Part shown: positions 45,297 to 58,331 of the stretch, one piece after another
Position numbering within the stretch: the stretch's first letter is position 1
Layout: each line of letters opens with the position of its first letter
Assembly (NCBI GenBank): GCA_000697355.1
Contig: JNEN01001260.1
Span: 372,001 to 436,000 of the forward strand
Origin: Syncephalastrum monosporum B8922
Taxonomy: Eukaryota; Mucoromycota; Mucoromycetes; Mucorales; Syncephalastraceae
Length of the DNA stretch: 64,000 nt
Direction: 5' to 3'
Made by a program: the position numbers and the translations under genes
The notes under the pieces: generated by a model
What the model was told of the DNA's origin: nothing
Database searches by the model: none
The model's input: the letters and a program-made list of their open reading frames with translations, nothing else

Positions 45297-47844
45297 ATGG
45301 AAAGCTCATCTGGATTCAACTACGCCGATTATCCTGTCATTGTCGGTATCGACTTTGGTACGTTCTGTTTCATACCTTGATTCAAGTTGCTAATCTCTTT
45401 CTTTTTCCACCCTTCTGCGTCTATCTAAACGAATAGGTACCACCTTCTCGGGTTGCTGCTACGCCTTTGCTCAGAATGAAGAAGTCATCGATATCGTCAA
45501 ATGGTATGCTCCATTCTCACCCTTGTAAAATGCAGCATTGACAGGAATTCCTTGTGTAGGCCCAAGCAAAACAACCACGTGTACCCCAAGGTATATACTC
45601 GGCCATATCCCCAGATGAGCCCAATGAGCGTTACTGTTCTTGGCGTGTCAGGGTGAAGCATGTGCAACAGAGACACCGAGTGCTGACTTTACATTAGACA
45701 CCCACCCTCTCTTTATACCGTAAAGGACAAACGAGCCTCGTGGATTGGGGTCACGGTGCCCGGCGACAGGCAATGAAGCCCAACAGCGTCGACTTTTTCC
45801 TGCTGTCGAAATTTAAGCTCTACCTGGACGAACACCTGCAGCAGGAAGCGCTCCCCTACGGCCTCAACCTCATCGAAGTCATTGCCGACTACCTGCGCGT
45901 CTTCCACCATCACGTCTGCACCGAGTTACTTAAGGGCTTTGCAGGTAATTACGACCAGAGCAAGTTCCGTTACGTAAGTTATCATTCCATTATCGATCTC
46001 TTGAGGGGGTGGTTTTTTTTTTTGAGATACTCATACACACACATATATATCCATTCTCTCTCTTATATATCGCCATAGTGCTTGACCGTGCCTGCTATGT
46101 GGAGTGACCATGCCAAGGCAGCGATGCGAGAAGCTGCTATCCGTGCGGGTCTCGTCCAGCGCGGCGACCATCCCGAGCGTTTGATGCTGATCTCGGAGCC
46201 CGAGGCTGCCGCGTTGTATTGTGAGAAAAAATCGGAGCAATTCAACCTCGTCCACGGCCAGCGCTTCATGATTTGCGATGCTGGTGGTGGTACTGTCGAT
46301 TTAATTGTCTTTGAGATCGACCAGCAGGCCGGCGGTCGCAGAACTCTCAAGGAAGTCACAAACGGCCATGGTGGCTCCTGCGGTTCGGGCTTCTTGGATC
46401 TGCGCATGCGTGAGTATATCAAGAACAAGTTCTATCACCTCGGCAGCATCAACGACTCTGCCATGGAGCATATCATGGATACTTTTGTCAATATTATCAA
46501 GGTATGTTGCCCATAGATATACGCAACCTACATGAAATCTCACTTTTCCCGCCCTCTTTTTAGCCCGAGTTTGATGGTTATGAGGATCACTTCCTCGACT
46601 TGCCTGCGTCCATGGGCCTGGGTGATTTGACGGATGAGACGATCGGTCTGGAAAACGGCTCGCTTTGTCTTCCTGCGGGCGAACTGCGGGACCAGGTCTT
46701 TGAGCCTGTGATTGAGCAAGTGCTTCAGCTCATCGAGGGTCAACTGGTCCAGTCGCCTAATCTGGAAGCCATCTTCCTAGTCGGTGGTTTCGGTCAGTCC
46801 AATTACCTCTTCCGCCGTGTCGAGGAAGTGTTTGCCAACCGCGTTGGTATGATCGGTGTTCCTCCCCGAGGTGAACTGGCTGTCGTCCGTGGTGCAGTCT
46901 ACTTCGGATTGAACCCACAGATCGTTACTGAGCGTGTCTCTCGTCGTACTTATGGCGTCGAGACCCGCATGCTGTTCCAACCAGGGCTGGACCCAGAGGA
47001 ATACTCCGTTGTGGGCGTCGATCAAAAGCGATACTGTCGTCAGCGATTCAGTGTGTACGTTCAGAAAGGTCAAAGCGTCAAGGTCGACGAATGTGTCTCC
47101 AAGAACTTTGTCATCAGCTACCCTAACGACACTGATTCTGGTAAGCTTAAGCTCCAAGATTCCCCGTAGAATCACATCTAACTCTTTTGTTTAGATCTCT
47201 TTGCCTTCGACGGTGAGGGTCCCCCGCCGCGATTGACTACACACTCTCTGATCAACAAGGTGGGCCATTTCCCTATCCGAATGCCCACCTTGGAGGGCGC
47301 ACGACCGGGCGACAAGATCAATATGACCATTCGAATGTACTTTGGTCTGACCGAGATCAAGATCGAATGCTTGATCCACGACAAGACGTTTGTGTTCACC
47401 TCGGCCTTCGATGCCGCAGACGGCTACAACAATGCGCCCGGCGCGGAGTACACGGCACCTGCACAGCAAGCGCTACCACCTGCCAATCCTGCTGCCGCTG
47501 GCTTGGGCGCGCCGAACCCGTATGCGTTGTCGGACCCGAGTGCGAGCCAGGTGTCGCTCCAATCGGGCATGCCACCTGTTTCTACAGGTTATCCTCCTGC
47601 TTCTTATGCGGGTATGACTCCAGGTATGGCGGCTGCTCAAGCCCCAGGCTACCCACCTACGACACAAGCTGGCTATCCTCCGGCATCGTCTGTGTACGGC
47701 GGTGCGGCCGGTTATCAAGACTACTACCCGCAGTACTCCCAAGGCTACCCTCCCTCATCACAACAGTACTATTCTGGTTATCCTCCATCCAATTCGCAAG
47801 GTTACCCTCCGCAGTCAGGCTCCTCTTACTACGGACAGCATTAA
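45297..47844 (+). CDS. Hsp70-like (HSPA12-type) protein with GYPP-repeat tail (694 aa, seven exons)
   Basis: Actin/Hsp70-fold ATPase of the divergent HSPA12-like group. Exons are 45297-45357, 45437-45503, 45560-45590, 45698-45973, 46079-46501, 46564-47140 and 47195-47844. ATP-binding motifs: phosphate 1 VGIDFGTTFSGCCYAF, phosphate 2 MICDAGGGTVDLIVFE, and the adenosine motif IFLVGGFGQSNYL. There is no classical substrate-binding domain. Instead a beta-rich region (RQRFSVYVQKGQSVKV, IRMYFGLTEIKIE) is followed by an Ala/Pro stretch and a repetitive tail of GYPP units (SQGYPPSSQQYYSGYPPSNS), ending YYGQH. No ER signal or HDEL is present, so it is cytosolic. A canonical chaperone role cannot be assumed. 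Confidence 0.9.
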
Positions 47845-48648
47845 ACATTCGCAGCTTTCTCTCACTCACTTCCACAGCACATTTGCACTCATGCACACTC
47901 ACCTCAACTTTTTATCCCTCTCTGCTCCTTTCACACTCAGTCCGCAATTCTAAATAAGTAATATAAACTCGAGTTCTTTCACAAACTAAGGAGGGAAAAG
48001 GGCCACTCATAGGACCTACTATTAGACGTGTTCAGTGTCTTATTTCAGACGGCTTATGTCTTGTCAGTTAAAAAAAAAAAAAGGAAGTAAATTGTCGCTG
48101 GAACAGCAGTGGACGACGTCATCACAAGACAATAAAAAAAACTTGAACTCGTACCTTGACTTGTAAATCGACCTGCATATAAAGCACTATTGCCTGACAT
48201 AATAGACAAGTCGAGGAACCATCTCGTTGGCTATCAACGGTTAGCAGACTACAGATAATAACCGACACAATCTCGACCGCGCATGATGACATTGAGTTCT
48301 CCTGCCGAGTACCATATTTGAACATATTTAATATCCCGGAATTCTGAGTCTTGATAGATATTTGAACTGTTTTGATGCGTAATGTATCTGTGCCTTTGAC
48401 GAAGATACATAGACGTTGACATACCCATATACAGATATATACATGTCTATATCTTATGTCTACATATGTATGTACGCAGGCAACAGACGACGTAAACAAA
48501 CATATTGGAGGATGAAGGTAACACAAGAAATGCAATGCAGAATGAAAGAAAGGGAGGGGCGTTTGCATGGAAGCACATTAGGGTCTTCTTATTCCGAAAA
48601 GGCGAGTCTGTTCTTATATATGTGCCCCTCTCTCTTTTTCAAAAACAT
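47845..48648. other. Intergenic, no gene seen
   Basis: 800 bp holding the 3' UTR of the Hsp70-like gene (CT-rich), a short A run at about 48069, and the promoter of the kinase gene with a TATATATG box at about 48615. Confidence 0.6.
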
Positions 48649-50949
48649 ATGGCCCAGACCGAATCTCCCGTCGAGCTTGCAATTGCCCCAAGCTGTTCGA
48701 CTCATCCAGCCAAAGACCATTCCACCCATCCGAAATGTCGCCACCACAAAAAAACCCTGTCTACAAGCGCAATCAGTCATAGTAATAGCCATAGTAATAG
48801 CCATAGTAACAGTAGAATTAGTAAACCGAGTGCTCGTATTGGTGACTACCACCTGACGTCCACCCTCGGGTCAGGTGCTATGGGCAAAGTCAAGCTTGGA
48901 GTCCACCATGCGCCGCCCCACCACAAAATAGCCGTCAAAATCGTTCCTCGACAGTCTCGTATGGACACGACAGGCAAAAGAGACGACAAGGAGGAGCGCA
49001 CGCGGCGAGAAGCCGGTATTCTTTACCTGCTCAAGCACCCTTACATTGTCAGTCTCCAGGAGCCCATTGTGGCCGAGGCCAACTATTATTACCTCCTTAT
49101 GGAGTATGTCAGCGGTGGCCAGCTTTTGGACTATATCATCTCCCACGGGAAGCTCAGGGAAAAGCATGCCCGTCGGTTTGCACGTCAGATTATAAGTGCC
49201 TTGGGTAGAGTATTTATTCCTTTTTGTTGCATTGGCCCATGTGTAACCTTCCCTCTTCAGATTACTGTCACCGCAATTCGATCGTGCATCGAGGCAAGTA
49301 TCGAAGTAGTAGTCGATATATATATATATATATATATCTTGGTCATTGACGCTTCTTTTAGATCTCAAGATTGAGAATATTCTCATATCGCGCGCGGGTC
49401 ATATCAAGATCATCGACTTTGGTCTATCCAATCTCTTTTCACCGTCATCGCAGCTATCCACTTTCTGCGGCTCGCTCTATTTTGCTGCGCCCGAGTTACT
49501 TCAGGGCAAGCTTTACACGGGGCCCGAGGTGGATGTATGGAGCTTTGGCGTGGTGCTCTACGTGCTGGTGTGTGGTAAGGTACCGTTCGATGATAAAAGC
49601 GTCCAGGCTCTGCATGACAAGGTCAAACGAGGTGCGGTGGAGTATCCGCCTCATCTGAGTCCAGGTAGGTGCCTGCGTATATATGGTGCGGTGTTCCTCT
49701 TCTCACAACTGACGTTGCAGAGTGCAAGAGCCTGCTTCAACGCATACTCGTCTTGAACCCAACCCAGCGCGCTACCGTGTCCGAGATTATGATGCACCCC
49801 TGGATGATACGTGGCTACGATGGCCCGGTCGACAACCATTTACCAGCGCGTGCACCCATTACTTTGCCGCTCGACGGAGAGGTCATCCAGCGCATGGCTG
49901 ATTTCGATTTTGGAACGGTGGAAGAAATACAAGGCAAACTGGAGGAGGTCGTATCCTCCGAAGCATACCAGGAGGCTGCAGCTACTAAATCCAATGCCGC
50001 TCTTCAGCGCAAACAGAGTAAAAAAGGCCATCGACGCGGTGGAAGTGCAGCGAGCATATCCACGAATAGTTTTCTGGGCGGCTTCCTTGGTGGCCACCAC
50101 CATGCTCCACAGACAGTATACCCAGCTCCTCAAGATGATCCGCAAACCATTCCAGCAGCGTATGATCCGCTTGTCTCGCTATATCATCTTATTCGGGAAC
50201 GCATGCAGCCGGACGCGCAACAAGATGATCATGAGCCCCCGCTGTCCCCGCCCGCGTATGAAGAAATAGGACAGATGCAGCAGACGACGCGCTTGCGCCC
50301 ATTGCACCACCAAAAGAGCGCAAGTCATGCTGCAGCGGCTACGCTGGTCCAGTCTAATTCTAGCATCTCCCCCGCATCCCCGCCAAAGACCACCTCACGT
50401 GGCGGGCGCGGCCATAGAAAAGCCAAGTCGTACGCGCCCTTCAGCGCCCTGCATAAAGCGCAATCCTTGCCCGAACCTGTGCCGGGCAGGCTTCAACCGC
50501 AAACCTCTCTATCGAGCGACACCCGCGGCCACAGCCAGACCCCTTCCAAGCGCGGACCCCGCCGCATGGGCTCCTTATTCCGCACCCAAACCCATGCCCA
50601 CCCACAAGCACAGAACCAGCACCAGAATGAGGGCGGCCCCCATGCAGCTGCAGAGGAGAATGTCCGCCCCGTTTATCTCAAGGGTTTGTTTTCCATGAAG
50701 ACCACCTCGACGAAGCATCCGTCCGAATTGCGACAGAGCCTCGTCCAGGTCTTGGGCCAGAAAGGCATCGAGTGGACCGAAGCGCACGGCCAGTTCGAGT
50801 GCAGCCTCGAGAGAATCCATTTCGAGATACACATTGTCAAGGTCCCGTGGCTGCTGGGTATGCACGGCCTGCAATTCCGTCGCGTCAGCGGTGACTCATG
50901 GGAATACAAGACGACATGTAGTGAGATATTAAGCGAATTAAAATTATGA
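48649..50949 (+). CDS. Kin1/MARK-type serine/threonine kinase with KA1 domain (706 aa, four exons)
   Basis: Membrane-associated polarity and exocytosis kinase of the Kin1/Par-1 family. Exons are 48649-49204, 49261-49293, 49362-49664 and 49721-50949. The kinase domain (about residues 68-325) shows the glycine loop GSGAMGKV, lysine K97 in IAVKIV, HRDLKIEN (about 195-202), DFGLSN (about 215) and the activation segment [16 protein letters not shown] long Ser/His/Pro-rich linker follows. The C-terminus (about 610-706; [20 protein letters not shown], then [11 protein letters not shown]) is a KA1 domain, which binds acidic phospholipids in this family. Intron 2 has a GC donor (GAG|GCAAGT) and splits the HRD aspartate codon. 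The N-terminal HSNS repeats come from a 12-nt minisatellite. The last 6 nt overlap the convergent IPI3 gene. Confidence 0.92.
48775..48810 (+). repeat. 12-nt coding minisatellite (Ser-His-Ser-Asn)3
   Basis: Three tandem copies of AGYCATAGTAAY within the kinase N-terminus encode [12 protein letters not shown]. Unit length is a multiple of three, so copy-number change keeps the frame. Confidence 0.9.
49316..49337 (+). repeat. (TA)11 microsatellite inside a GC-AG intron
   Basis: Alternating AT run of 22 nt inside kinase intron 2 (49294-49361), 24 nt before the acceptor. Confidence 0.9.
50944..50949. other. 6-bp convergent overlap of two coding regions
   Basis: The bases TTATGA read as Leu-stop (TTA TGA) on the plus strand for the kinase and as Ser-stop (TCA TAA) on the minus strand for IPI3. 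Both reading frames are supported by conserved C-terminal domains, so the 3' UTRs must lie inside the opposite coding region. Confidence 0.85.
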
Positions 50950-52435
50950 ATGTTTGCGACGCTTAGCAATAAAGGTATCTACAGCGAGATGGTACATTTG
51001 TTCGTGCATCGCTCTGCTCTTCTCATAGTGGGACCGTACCCGTTTAAGTTCCTTTTGCAGAGTGCTGACGCGTTCTTGCAGGGCAGTATCGGCCGTGTTG
51101 TAAGCAGCTGACGTGGCGCTGGGTGGGATGGACGGGGCAGGTGCAAGAGGAAGCTGAGGCGCGGCTGTGGCTGGCATGGCGGCGGCTGCGGGTGTGATCA
51201 AGGGCGCGGTGAGGGTCGTGTTCAGCGTGGTGGACGTGGGCGTGGCTTTTTCGAGGAGGGGTGCATCGCTAATGATCTGCCAGGATTCAGTACGCTGCTG
51301 CTCTTCGTCTGTGGCGATGATCCGCTTGAAGGGTTTCCAGGGCATAGGCGTGTTGGTTTGTGCACTCGCAGAGCCTGTCACGAGCTCCGGAGGACGAAGC
51401 AAACAGGTTACCTGGGAAACCGGTCCCTTGTGTGATGTGAATTTATGCAAGATCTGTCGGCTTGCTACGTCCCATACGATGCAGTTGCCATCTTCGGATG
51501 CGGATACGAGCAGAGTGCCGTCGAAAGATAAGGTGAGCGATGTTATCGGTTGGCTGACCAGAGTAAGAGGTGGATCAGAACAAGCTTCATGCATTCGATG
51601 GTTCTCTTTACCTATGGCCGACAAAGCTTTCTCCCGTTGCTTCAACGACTCTGCCAAGACCACCCACGGCCTGTATCCGGTCGCCACCGTAGGCTGTGTC
51701 GTGCTGCCTCCGGTAAAGTTCGACAGGGTAGATGCGGTCGTTGCACGCGACAAACATCTTTGTCTCGCTCGGGTCGACGACGATCGCTTTCGCAGGTTGC
51801 GGGAATAAGAAGGTGGTGAGGAGCTCGTCGTCCCAGACTTTGACGGTTCTGTCCATGCTTGCCGTGTAAATGCGGCTGCTGGCACCCAGGGCCAAGTCTT
51901 CGATAGGCAGTGTGTGGTCGGTCCAGTCGCGCAACGGTGCTGGCAGCACGTCTGGTTCCTGCTCAGCGTCCATAAGCTCGCTCAGCAGCCATACACGCAC
52001 GGTCGCATCTTCGCTGGCGGTTACGAGCGTATCACCCTGGAAAGCCATACGCGTGATACGACGGTAATGGGCCTCGAACGTTTTTAACAAGAGACCGGTG
52101 GCAACCTGCCACAGAAAGACGCGTCCTTGAGCGGTGGCGCCTGCAACGAGAGCACCATCCGGAGAGGCTGCCAAGGTAACGAGTTTCTCGGGCATAGGCA
52201 TCTTGTGCTGGGCATGGTCGCGTTGCCAGGTGTACATGTTGATAACGCCACGATCTACCTGGGCTGTCAAAACCGCACCGCACTGCAGGCCGCAGCCCGG
52301 CTTGGGGACGAGCGCAAGTGCATTGCGACCGCTGGTAGATTGCCGAAAGCTGAAAAGGGTGGACCCCGTGCGAATGTCCCAGACATAGACCACAGGGTCT
52401 GTGTTGGAGCTTGATATGGCAACTTCAGTCAGCAT
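50944..52435 (-). CDS. IPI3: WD40 protein IPI3/WDR18, pre-rRNA processing (477 aa, two exons)
   Basis: Subunit of the nucleolar Rix1 (IPI) complex needed for 60S ribosome maturation. Exons on the minus strand are 52435-51612 and 51553-50944. Beta-propeller repeats are visible as VVYVWDIRTGSTLFSF, GRVFLWQVATGLLLKTFEAH, DATVRVW, ASMDRTVKVWDDELLTTF, and GNCIVWDVASRQILHKFTSH. The conserved junction FVGHSQPITSLTLSFDGTLL spans the single intron. The C-terminal ~140 residues are Ala/Thr/Pro-rich, then a coiled coil (LQERVSTLQKELKRVRSHYE) and a basic end (FIAKRRKHS), as in fungal Ipi3. ATG 52435 starts MLTEVAIS. It is head-to-tail with the MAPK gene (257 bp apart) and overlaps the kinase gene end-to-end. 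Confidence 0.9.
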
Positions 52436-52691
52436 AAGAGAAGAGGGAGAAGAAAGGCGCAAAACAAGCCACATGCAAGCTACCGCTTAATTTCAAAGAT
52501 ACAAAAGGGAATAAAAAAATGAAAAATGGGAAGGTTTTTGTTTAGGAAAAAAAAAAAAGGAAAAAAGACTATAACATAGCTTGAGGGAAACAGAAGAAGG
52601 GGATCAAGACAAGATATCACAAACAGACTCATATATATAGCGTAGGCCGTTACTTTTTTTTTTCTTTTTTTTGCTTTTTTGCTTTTTTCTT

Positions 52692-55067
<2,376 letters not shown>

Positions 55068-55144
55068 GATGGCGAAGATGTGTGGGTGGGTGTGCAAAAG
55101 ACGCGGAGACGAAAGAAAGACCGGTCGGTCGGTCGACCTGCCCC

Positions 55145-55172
55145 TCTTTCTTTCTTTCTTTCTTTCTTTCCT
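55145..55172 (+). repeat. CTTT microsatellite
   Basis: About seven CTTT units in the MAPK leader/promoter. Read on the minus strand it gives GAAA repeats just upstream of the MAPK start. Confidence 0.9.
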
Positions 55173-55402
55173 TCTTCGTTTTGCTTGTTCTCGGAGATCA
55201 AAACCACTCCATAACTGGTAAAGGTCGAGACCTTCTGCAAAGTGCACTGTAAGAAGTGAATGAAGGTATTCGTCTACTTGTCGATGCAGTATACTGTATT
55301 CTAATACATATGCTCGTGCTTCTTTTTTTTGTATCATGATCGTAATTTATTATAAAACTGTTTAGCATCCATTCAAGTTAGTTATGGATCAATTCCAAGA
55401 TG

Positions 55403-55423
55403 AAAAAAAAAAAAAAAAAAAAA
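55403..55423 (+). repeat. Poly(A) tract, 21 nt
   Basis: Uninterrupted A run in the divergent MAPK/decarboxylase intergenic region. Confidence 0.9.
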
Positions 55424-56039
55424 CGCGTTCTTTATAATACCACACACAGAGTGATTCAAACGACTTGTCATAGGGCCGAAATGCCAGTACGTGTATAAAA
55501 ATTGCACATCTCTTTCGTGATCATGGGGACAAAGAAAAAAACAAAGACTACTATTGATTTGTACATGGATAGCATATACCTTATATACCCTGTACATTCT
55601 TGGAGATGAAAGTGCTCACTGATGGGGAAGGGTTAAGGTGACCAATCACCTCGGTTTCAAGCGGGGTTTTTCGTAAAAGTTTTTTTCTTCATGTACGAAA
55701 TGCTTCGACTCTTTTCGATTTGCCTGCATCCTCTTTTTTTTTCGCCTCTTCCACCCGTACCCGTCTTTCCCCAAGCACACATACGTCGTTGCTGCCTGGG
55801 CGTACTCAATACAAAGGATCCTCCTTCTCTTATAACCGCTTGGTTTTGCCCATCATCCCGCCCAAAGAACGTCCTACTGCGTTTGTACGTCGCGAACCCC
55901 TCTCCCTCGGCCCCGTACAAAGCCTCAAGCCGTTCCAGCCGCCTTAGCACGCATCCACTTTATCACCCACCCTTTTCTCCAAACTATATGCATTCTGGCA
56001 TTCCTCCTGCCCCTCCGCCTCTGAACTACTACTGAACAC

Positions 56040-56059
56040 CACACACACACACACACACA
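56040..56059 (+). repeat. (CA)10 microsatellite in the decarboxylase leader
   Basis: Ten CA dinucleotides about 50 nt upstream of the S-adenosylmethionine decarboxylase ATG, followed by further CA-rich sequence. Confidence 0.9.
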
Positions 56060-56110
56060 TACACCCATACACATATATTCAAACCAAGCACACGCCACTC
56101 AAATAGATAG

Positions 56111-57622
56111 ATGGTCGAACTTAACAATCCCTGTCTGCAAGGTGACAACTACTCTGCCGAACACGGCTGCTTCGAAGGACCCGAGAAACTCCTCGAGATC
56201 TGGTTCTCTCCCTCCCCCAACAGTCTCGCCGATCATCAAGATCTGCACTACGATTCCTCCGAAGGCGGCGATCTTTCTTCTACCGAGGAGGACGAGCCCA
56301 AAGACGTAGCTCGCTTCAGCCCTCCCCGGCCAAGCTCGCCTGTCCATGCAAAGTGCAAAAGCGGTCTGCGCGTCGTGCCTCGCCCAGTGTGGGATGACGT
56401 GCTAGCACGCGTCAAGTGCACGGTCCTCAACACGATCATGAACGATCATGTGGATGCCTATCTATTAAGGTAATTCCCGTGTGAATCAACATTCATTCCA
56501 AACGTCATTCTTACCCGTCGGGTATTCTACCCTTGCGTCGCTGCATCGTATAGTGAATCCTCCATGTTTGTTTACCCACACAAACTCATCCTCAAGACGT
56601 GCGGCACGACCACCCTGCTTCTCGCCCTTCCCCGCCTTCTCGAGATTGCAAAGCAGTACTGCGGCTTTGAAAAAGTATGGCGTGTCTTCTACTCTCGCAA
56701 AGCCTTTATGTTCCCCGATCGTCAAACCGGTCCTCATCGTTCTTGGGAGAGTGAGGTTACTTTCCTCGATAAGTACTTTGGTAAGTACAGGGTCTTCCTA
56801 TTTTTAGTCGTGTATCCTTAAATTCTAATTCCTTATGCCCGATTTGCTCTAGATAATGGGTCGGCATACAAGATCGGCAAGAAGGAAAGCGATCACTGGT
56901 ACCTTTACCTCACCAAGCCAGCCGACGATGTCCTGCACCACCCCCGACCGCGCCTGGATATGAATGAAGCCGTTGCGCCTGAGCCTGACTCTGTCCCAGT
57001 GCACGTCAGAGAATCCCAAGTGCCGTCCGGTGCGTCGACGCCCATCAGCAGAGATGACATGTCTCCTTTTGGGAACTCCGGGCACTCCTATCCGGATCAG
57101 ACCGTCGAGATTCTTATGACGCATCTCGGTGCAGAGGCCATGCAAAAAGGTTTCTATCATAACGCTGAGGAGACCGTGTCAGGTATCGAGGGGGGCCGGT
57201 GGGTCGATAAGACAACGGGTATTGGCGCTCTGTACCCAGACGCTCAGCTCGACTCTTTCCTCTTTGAACCCTGTGGCTACTCTAGCAACGGTCTCCAGGA
57301 CGACCGCTATTTCACGATCCACGTCACCCCCGAGCCTGCTTGCTCGTACGCTTCGTTCGAGACCAATATACCCGTCGAGAGTTCGCACATGAATGTGGAA
57401 GGCACGAAGAGCCCCATCGAAGCTCTCGTCAGACAAGTCGTGCGCATTTTTCAACCAGAGACGTTCACTGTCACCTTCTTTACCTCTCACCACAAGGAGC
57501 ATCACAGCCACAATCATATGATAAGCTCCATGACCTCGGTTGAAGGCTACAAGCGGGAGGAGCGTATTCTTTACGAATTCGATGGTTACGATTTGGTGTA
57601 CGGCCATTACCAGCGAAAATAA
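56111..57622 (+). CDS. SPE2: S-adenosylmethionine decarboxylase proenzyme (451 aa, three exons)
   Basis: Pyruvoyl enzyme that makes decarboxylated S-adenosylmethionine, the aminopropyl donor for spermidine and spermine; cytosolic. Exons are 56111-56469, 56554-56780 and 56853-57622. The self-cleavage site [20 protein letters not shown] is intact: cleavage is expected between E121 and S122, the latter becoming the pyruvoyl group. Other hallmarks are [10 protein letters not shown] near the start, [39 protein letters not shown] and DHWYLYL, then [30 protein letters not shown] in the C-terminal half. At 451 aa it is longer than human AMD1 (334) because of acidic and Ser/Pro-rich insertions, as in other fungal forms. 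Intron 1 falls inside the LSESS codons. Confidence 0.97.
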
Positions 57623-58331
57623 AAGCATAAGTTCTACACATCACTGTGAACATATCTGGTGTAGTTTGATATGATCATCAATAATACAGGCGTGACATGC
57701 TTCTCAGGAAAAAATTCAGCCCGAAGATGCTGTTGAAAGATGACGCCTCTATATATGCCTATCGATGAAGTGTATGTTTCACGGAAAAGCGATACGAAAC
57801 TTCGTATTCATTTCCTCTACGTGTTCTGATCTCAAACAAGAATCCGAGGTAACTCGCCATCTTAATGTTAAGGCATGAAGATACAACGAGAATTTACTTA
57901 GGCCGAGATGTATATACGCATATTGAAATGATAAATGCTCTAAACTTTATACGCATGAAACTTCGTATACGGTAACCTCTTATGATCTGATGCAGTGCGA
58001 CGGGTACTTGCCCGGCACTCGGATATACTGTGCAGCTTAGGTTCGTACCATTTTGTGCTACATCATAAGCAATTTAATGCATGATGAGTAAGTTGGTTCG
58101 AGTCGCACATGAACGATGGAAAGCGAGTCTCTATGTCTTGTAGCTAACTGTTTAGCATTCGGAAGAAATAATGCGTACGGAAGTACATTCATCCCATCAT
58201 CTATTTCTAGCTCACACGGCAAGATGTTCCACTTGATTTTTATTGTAATACAGCATAGTAGTCTGCTTATATATAGATTGCCGAAAAAGCTCACCGTGTT
58301 CAGTTGCTTTTTTTCTCACATTCACCAAACA
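57623..58331. other. Intergenic, no gene seen
   Basis: 709 bp between the decarboxylase stop and the ligase B start, same strand. AT-rich, with a TATATATAG box at 58268-58276, about 60 bp before the ligase ATG. Confidence 0.55.

Larger units (their letters stand above)
55068..56110. other. Divergent promoter region with leader ORFs and simple repeats
   Basis: 1.04 kb between the MAPK (-) and S-adenosylmethionine decarboxylase (+) starts. It holds a CTTT microsatellite (55145-55172), a 21-nt A run (55403-55423) and a CA microsatellite (56040-56059). Two overlapping plus-strand ORFs, 55691-56035 (114 codons) and 55720-55947 (75 codons), end before the decarboxylase ATG. They may be upstream ORFs if transcription starts far enough upstream. 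Confidence 0.5.

Noticed and set aside
58085..58115. GGTTCGAGTCGC resembling a tRNA T arm
   Set aside because: Only three of five stem positions pair and no cloverleaf can be drawn around it.
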